DNA of 11,447 nucleotides from DASUME01 sp041179425 (GTDB lineage Bacteria; Myxococcota_A; Polyangia; Polyangiales; DASUME01): NCBI GenBank assembly GCA_041179425.1, contig JBEGTL010000238.1, positions 1-11,447 of the forward strand, given 5' to 3'. Under the pieces are notes generated by a model, which did not search any database, was not told the origin of the DNA, and worked only from the letters and a program-made list of their open reading frames with translations. Shown one piece after another: positions 7,708 through 11,447 of the stretch (position 1 is its first letter; every line of letters begins with the position of its first letter). A program made the position numbers and the translations under genes.

Positions 7708-7722
7708 TCGCCGCCAAGACAC

Positions 7723-8385
<663 letters not shown>

Positions 8386-8393
8386 CTGCGTGT

Positions 8394-8399
8394 CTCCTC
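8394..8399 (-). promoter_or_regulatory. ureG Shine-Dalgarno sequence overlapping the ureF stop
   Basis: On the reverse strand, TGAGGAG contains both the ureF TGA (8398-8400) and the GAGGAG ribosome binding site, 8 nt before the ureG ATG. It fixes the ureG start and implies coupling. Confidence 0.75.
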
Positions 8400-9075
8400 A
8401 AGAGCGAAAGAGCCTCGTGTACTGCGTCTCATGAAGCATGCTCGCCAGCGCGAGGCCTGGCGTCGTGGTGCCGAGCTCGTCATCGGCAAGCGCGAGTGCG
8501 CGCCGCGCGAGCGGCTCGATGACGGCCAAGAGCCGCAGAAGCGCGCGCTGGCTGGCGCTCTGGCCGAGCGGGATAAGCTTGCTGGCAGAGATGACCTGGC
8601 CCTCCGCGAAGGCGAAAAGATAGCCGAGCACGGCGTCGGCCTTGGTCACGCCGTAGTGCACGCACGCGAGCGCAAACATCTGCGCGTAGGTACACCGTGG
8701 GTCGACCGCGACGGCCCCAGGCACGCCCGCCTCACGCAGCACCTTGGCCAGCGATAGCCCGAGCTGACGGTCCTCGAGCGCCATCTCCGCAGTCTCCCGC
8801 GAGGCGCGCAAGAAGTCGTTCCAGCGCTCTCCCTGCTGCGCGTCTTGGGCCACGTACGCGTCGTACAGCCGCGCCAACACCGGCGCATCCAGCGTGCAGA
8901 TCTGACGCTCCAGCACCCCTTCGACCCAGCTCGCCACGCTCTGCGCGTCGGTGGCCCAGCCGACGTCGACCGCGTACTCGAGCCCACGCGAGTACGCATA
9001 AGCTCCGATCGGAAGCGCCGGACTCACCAACCACAACAGCCGCAGCAGCGCGCTCTGCCCGCTCCCCAAGCTCAT
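8398..9075 (-). CDS. ureF: urease accessory protein UreF
   Basis: UreF bridges UreD/H and UreG in the urease activation complex and gates UreG GTPase activity and nickel transfer. The 225-residue, all-helical protein starts MSLGSGQSALLRLLWLVSPA, followed by the family signature LPIGAYAYSRGLEYAV (21-36). It contains CTYAQMFALACVHYGV in the middle and ends in the conserved HETQYTRLFRS. The frame stays open upstream to 9276, but that part lies over the His-rich end of ureE and reads as an Arg/Thr repeat. The true start is ATG 9075, supported by GAGGG at 9086-9090 and by the normal family N-terminus. It begins 13 bp after the ureE stop. Confidence 0.95.
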   Translation of the reverse strand: MSLGSGQSALLRLLWLVSPALPIGAYAYSRGLEYAVDVGWATDAQSVASWVEGVLERQICTLDAPVLARLYDAYVAQDAQQGERWNDFLRASRETAEMALEDRQLGLSLAKVLREAGVPGAVAVDPRCTYAQMFALACVHYGVTKADAVLGYLFAFAEGQVISASKLIPLGQSASQRALLRLLAVIEPLARRALALADDELGTTTPGLALASMLHETQYTRLFRS

Positions 9076-9085
9076 GTCGTCGGGT

Positions 9086-9090
9086 CCCTC
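9086..9090 (-). promoter_or_regulatory. ureF Shine-Dalgarno sequence overlapping the ureE stop
   Basis: TGAGGG on the reverse strand merges the ureE stop (9089-9091) with a GAGGG 10 nt before the ATG at 9075. This decides the ureF start against the longer frame reaching 9276. Confidence 0.65.
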
Positions 9091-9679
9091 AGCGAGCACG
9101 CTCACCTGCCCCCTCGACCCCAGCAGCGCCTGCGTCGAGCCGGACCATCTCGACAGCCCGCACAACCCCACCCCCCGTGCGAGAAGCCCGGTGCTCGTGA
9201 GCGTGTGCGTGCTCGTGCGCGTCCGAATGCGAATGCGCATGCGAATGCGAGTGACCGTGCCTCCCGTACGCCCCACCCTCCGGCTCGAACGGCGCGTCCT
9301 CGACGATCACCATCAGCCCGAGCTCGCGCACCAGCCCGTCGAGCACGTGATCGTGCAGGTAGCGCACGTAGTCGGGTCCGACCTCGAGCGGAATGTGCCG
9401 GTTGCCGAGGTGGTACGCGGCGCGCGCCAGCGCTTCGGCGCGATCGGCGCGCACCGTGGACACCAGCTCGGGCGCCGCCGACACGAGCACGGCGCGACCG
9501 TCGCTGACCGCCAGCGTATCGCCGCCGCGCAGCACGGAGCCGCGCGGCATGAGCAGCAACGCCTCCTGCCCGTTGCTCAGCGTAACGCGCAGGCGACTTC
9601 GCTGGCGATCCTGAAACGGTAAGGTCAGGCGCAAGCCGGGCGTGGCGGGTCCGCGACTCTGTTGACGGATCTCGAGCAT
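9089..9679 (-). CDS. ureE: urease nickel metallochaperone UreE
   Basis: UreE is a cytoplasmic dimeric nickel chaperone that hands Ni2+ to the UreG/UreF/UreD complex. Its 196 residues comprise an N-terminal peptide-binding-like beta domain (~1-75) and a metal-binding domain (~76-140) with AAYHLGNRHIPLEV; His95 corresponds to the conserved interface histidine (His96 in Klebsiella). It continues YLHDHVLDGLVRELGL (His109 and His111) and VEDAPFEPEGGAYG. The tail at 141-163 alternates His with Gly/Ser/Ala/Glu and holds 11 histidines, a nickel storage/binding tail as in Klebsiella UreE. Unusually, about 33 further residues without histidine (SRTGGG... to ERAR) follow the tail. A GAGAGAG lies 7 nt before the ATG and overlaps the ureC stop; it is weaker than those of ureF and ureG. 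Confidence 0.96.
   Translation of the reverse strand: MLEIRQQSRGPATPGLRLTLPFQDRQRSRLRVTLSNGQEALLLMPRGSVLRGGDTLAVSDGRAVLVSAAPELVSTVRADRAEALARAAYHLGNRHIPLEVGPDYVRYLHDHVLDGLVRELGLMVIVEDAPFEPEGGAYGRHGHSHSHAHSHSDAHEHAHAHEHRASRTGGGVVRAVEMVRLDAGAAGVEGAGERAR
9191..9259 (-). repeat. His-codon repeat tract in ureE
   Basis: This in-gene tract encodes UreE residues 141-163, with alternating CAC/CAT His codons and Ser, Ala, Glu or Gly codons, giving a degenerate 6-bp periodicity (GCGAATGCGCATGC-like on the + strand). Such tracts can change length by slippage in multiples of 6 without losing frame. Confidence 0.7.
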
Positions 9680-9691
9680 GGTCTGACTCTC

Positions 9692-11395
9692 TCAGAAGAG
9701 GAAGTAGCGCTGCGCCATGGGCAGCACCTTGGCGGGCTCACACACCAGGAGCTGGCCGTCGGCGCGCACCTCGTACGTCTGACTGTCTACCTCCATCCTG
9801 GGCAGGTAGTCGTTGTGCACCATGTCGCGCTTCTGCACGGTGCGGCAGCCGCGTACCGGCACGAGCCGCTTTTGCAGCTTGAGCTCGTGCGCCACGCCAG
9901 CCTCGATGGCCGCCGCGGAGACGAAGGTCACGCTGGTCGCCGCGCAGGTGCGTCCGATCGCGCCGAACATGGTGCGGTAGTGGACGGGCTGCGGCGTGGG
10001 GATCGACGCGTTGGGGTCGCCCATGGGCGCGCCCACGATCATGCCGCCCTTGATGATCAACGAGGGCTTGGTGCCAAAGAACGCGGGCCGCCAGAGCACG
10101 ATGTCGGCCAGCTTGCCCGCCTCCAGCGAGCCGACCTCGGTGGCAATGCCGTGGCTGATGGCGGGGTTGATGGTGTACTTGGCGATGTACCGTTTGACGC
10201 GGAAGTTGTCGTGGCGCGCCGGGTCGGGCGACAGCGCACCGCGCTGCACCTTCATCTTGTGCGCGGTCTGCCAGGTGCGAATGACGACCTCGCCCACGCG
10301 CCCCATCGCCTGCGAGTCTGATGAGATCATGCTGAAGGCACCGAGGTCGTGCAGGATGTCTTCGGCCGCGATGGTCTCACGCCGGATGCGGCTCTCCGCG
10401 AACGCGACGTCTTCGGCGATGCTGGGGTCGAGGTGGTGGCAGACCATCAGCATGTCGAGGTGCTCGTCTGCCGTGTTGATGGTGTAAGGCCGCGTCGGGT
10501 TGGTGCTCGAGGGCAGCACGTTGGGCTGACCGCACGCCTTGATGATGTCCGGTGCGTGCCCGCCCCCCGCTCCCTCGGTGTGGTACGAGTGGATGGTGCG
10601 GCCCTTGAAGGCGTCGAACGTGTCTTCGACGAAGCCGGACTCGTTGAGCGTGTCGGTGTGGATGGCCACCTGCACATCGAAGCGCTCGGCCACGCCGAGG
10701 CAGGTGTCGATGGCCTGCGGTGTGGTGCCCCAGTCTTCGTGCAGCTTGAGGCCCATCGCGCCGGCTTCGAGCTGTTCGACCAGACCGAGCGGCAGGCTCG
10801 CGTTGCCCTTGCCGAGCAGCCCCAGGTTCATGGGCAGCGCGTCGCACGCCTGTAGCATGCGGTGGATGTTCCAGCGTCCGGAGGTGCAGGTGGTGGCGTT
10901 GGTGCCCGTGGCAGGGCCCGTGCCGCCGCCGATCATGGTGGTGACGCCACTCATCATGGCCTCTTCGATCTGCTGCGGGCAGATGAAGTGAATGTGCGCG
11001 TCGATGGCCCCTGCGGTCGCGATCAGACCTTCGCCCGCGATGATCTCGGTCCCCGGTCCAATCACGATGTCGACGCCCGACTGCACGTCGGGATTGCCGG
11101 CCTTGCCGATGTTGGCGATGCGTCCGGCCTTGATGCCGATGTCTGCCTTGACGATGCCCCAGTGGTCGATGATCAGCGCGTTGGTGATGACACAGTCCAT
11201 CACCGAGCGGCCCACGCGCTGGCTCTGGCCCATGCCGTCACGGATGACCTTGCCACCGCCGAACTTGACCTCTTCGCCGTAGACCGTGAAGTCGCGCTCG
11301 ACCTCGACGATGAGCTCGGTGTCCGCGAGCCGCACGCGGTCGCCCACCGTGGGGCCAAACATCTCGGCGTAGCCGGCACGAGAGATCTTACTCAT
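9692..11395 (-). CDS. ureC: urease alpha (catalytic) subunit UreC
   Basis: UreC is the nickel-containing catalytic subunit of urease (urea + water to ammonia and carbamate), which assembles with UreA and UreB in the cytoplasm. The 567-residue protein is complete, and its numbering matches Klebsiella UreC exactly: nickel ligands His134 and His136 (DAHIHF), carbamylated Lys217 and His219 (GLKLHEDWG), His246, His272 and Asp360 (SSDSQAMG). The mobile-flap Cys319 and catalytic His320 (MVCHHLD) are also intact, so the enzyme is predicted active once nickel is loaded. The ATG overlaps the ureB stop (ATGA), and the stop is followed 12 bp later by ureE. It belongs to the separate-subunit bacterial type, not the fused plant type, as shown by the ureB end upstream. 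Confidence 0.98.
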   Translation of the reverse strand: MSKISRAGYAEMFGPTVGDRVRLADTELIVEVERDFTVYGEEVKFGGGKVIRDGMGQSQRVGRSVMDCVITNALIIDHWGIVKADIGIKAGRIANIGKAGNPDVQSGVDIVIGPGTEIIAGEGLIATAGAIDAHIHFICPQQIEEAMMSGVTTMIGGGTGPATGTNATTCTSGRWNIHRMLQACDALPMNLGLLGKGNASLPLGLVEQLEAGAMGLKLHEDWGTTPQAIDTCLGVAERFDVQVAIHTDTLNESGFVEDTFDAFKGRTIHSYHTEGAGGGHAPDIIKACGQPNVLPSSTNPTRPYTINTADEHLDMLMVCHHLDPSIAEDVAFAESRIRRETIAAEDILHDLGAFSMISSDSQAMGRVGEVVIRTWQTAHKMKVQRGALSPDPARHDNFRVKRYIAKYTINPAISHGIATEVGSLEAGKLADIVLWRPAFFGTKPSLIIKGGMIVGAPMGDPNASIPTPQPVHYRTMFGAIGRTCAATSVTFVSAAAIEAGVAHELKLQKRLVPVRGCRTVQKRDMVHNDYLPRMEVDSQTYEVRADGQLLVCEPAKVLPMAQRYFLF

Positions 11396-11447
11396 AGGCT
11401 CCCCATCACCTTGCCCTGAAAGCCGAACACACGACCGTCGCCGCCGT
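11392..11447 (-). CDS. ureB: urease beta subunit UreB, last 17 codons (partial)
   Basis: Reading leftward from the right edge, the last 17 codons give GGDGRVFGFQGKVMGSL and then TGA. This matches the conserved UreB C-terminus, of the type 'G..rvyGFnG.V.G.L'. The TGA (11392-11394) overlaps the ureC ATG (11393-11395), the usual tight ureB-ureC coupling. The rest of ureB, and probably ureA, lie beyond the window. Confidence 0.88.
   Translation of the reverse strand, partial: GGDGRVFGFQGKVMGSL

Larger units (their letters stand above)
7396..7722. other. 327-bp region without a recognisable gene, rich in inverted and direct repeats
   Basis: Between the oxidoreductase remnant and the ureG stop I see no gene with a credible start, ribosome binding site or family match in any frame; the open frames are Arg/Ala/Pro-rich as expected in GC-rich noncoding DNA. 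The stretch holds a long hairpin (7424-7478), a smaller hairpin (7512-7532), an 11-bp tandem repeat (7686-7707) and one copy of a 13-bp direct repeat whose partner covers the ureG stop. It lies 3' of ureG and contains no hairpin with a T-tract, so no standard terminator for the urease operon is seen. Confidence 0.6.

Noticed and set aside
9076..9276. A 67-residue N-terminal extension of UreF beginning at 9276
   Set aside because: It overlaps the His-tail part of ureE in another frame, reads as an Arg/Thr repeat produced by the His codons, and lies before the normal UreF N-terminus, which has its own Shine-Dalgarno sequence at 9086-9090.
9662..10321. Open frames on the + strand across ureC (9662-10321, 10349-10855, 10862-11419)
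   Set aside because: They are antisense shadows of the intact ureC gene, rich in His/Asp/Arg/Val without domain likeness.

Overview
The window comes from a GC-rich bacterial chromosome. Two exported proteins carry long Ala/Ser/Asp/Gly-rich linkers with repeated DAG or DGG units behind their signal peptides. One large signal-transduction ATPase also has a regulator-type N-terminus. That style suggests a myxobacterium or relative (Myxococcota, perhaps Polyangia). This is an inference from protein style, not a phylogenetic placement.

Left part (1-7040): the 3' end of a small hypothetical protein gene runs rightward off the left edge and converges on a leftward gene for a secreted alpha/beta hydrolase (414-1625). 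A 173-bp divergent intergenic region separates the hydrolase from a rightward 983-residue regulator (winged-helix DNA-binding domain, AAA-type ATPase, helical/TPR-like repeats; 1799-4750). The regulator converges, 19 bp apart, on a leftward GH3 beta-glucosidase-like lipoprotein gene (start best placed at 7040).

Middle junction (7041-7722): a 78-codon ORF matches the C-terminal end of Gfo/Idh/MocA oxidoreductases and nothing more, so it looks like a truncated gene remnant. Behind it lie 327 bp without a gene. They hold a striking near-perfect long hairpin (7424-7478), a weaker hairpin, a 13-bp direct repeat and an 11-bp tandem repeat. This looks like a rearrangement scar between the carbohydrate/esterase region and the urease operon.

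Right part (7723-11447): a tightly packed leftward urease operon, ureB (last 17 codons only) - ureC - ureE - ureF - ureG. UreC has the full nickel-site set. UreE carries an 11-histidine nickel-binding tail. ureB and ureC overlap in ATGA, and the Shine-Dalgarno sequences of ureE, ureF and ureG overlap the stop codon of the preceding gene. ureA and ureD/ureH are not in the window and presumably lie beyond the right edge.

I see no CRISPR array, tRNA, rRNA, transposase, phage gene or convincing novel defence or biosynthetic system. The urease and GH3 genes are well-understood families. The most unusual material is the 7159-7735 junction and the uncharacterised regulator/hydrolase divergon.
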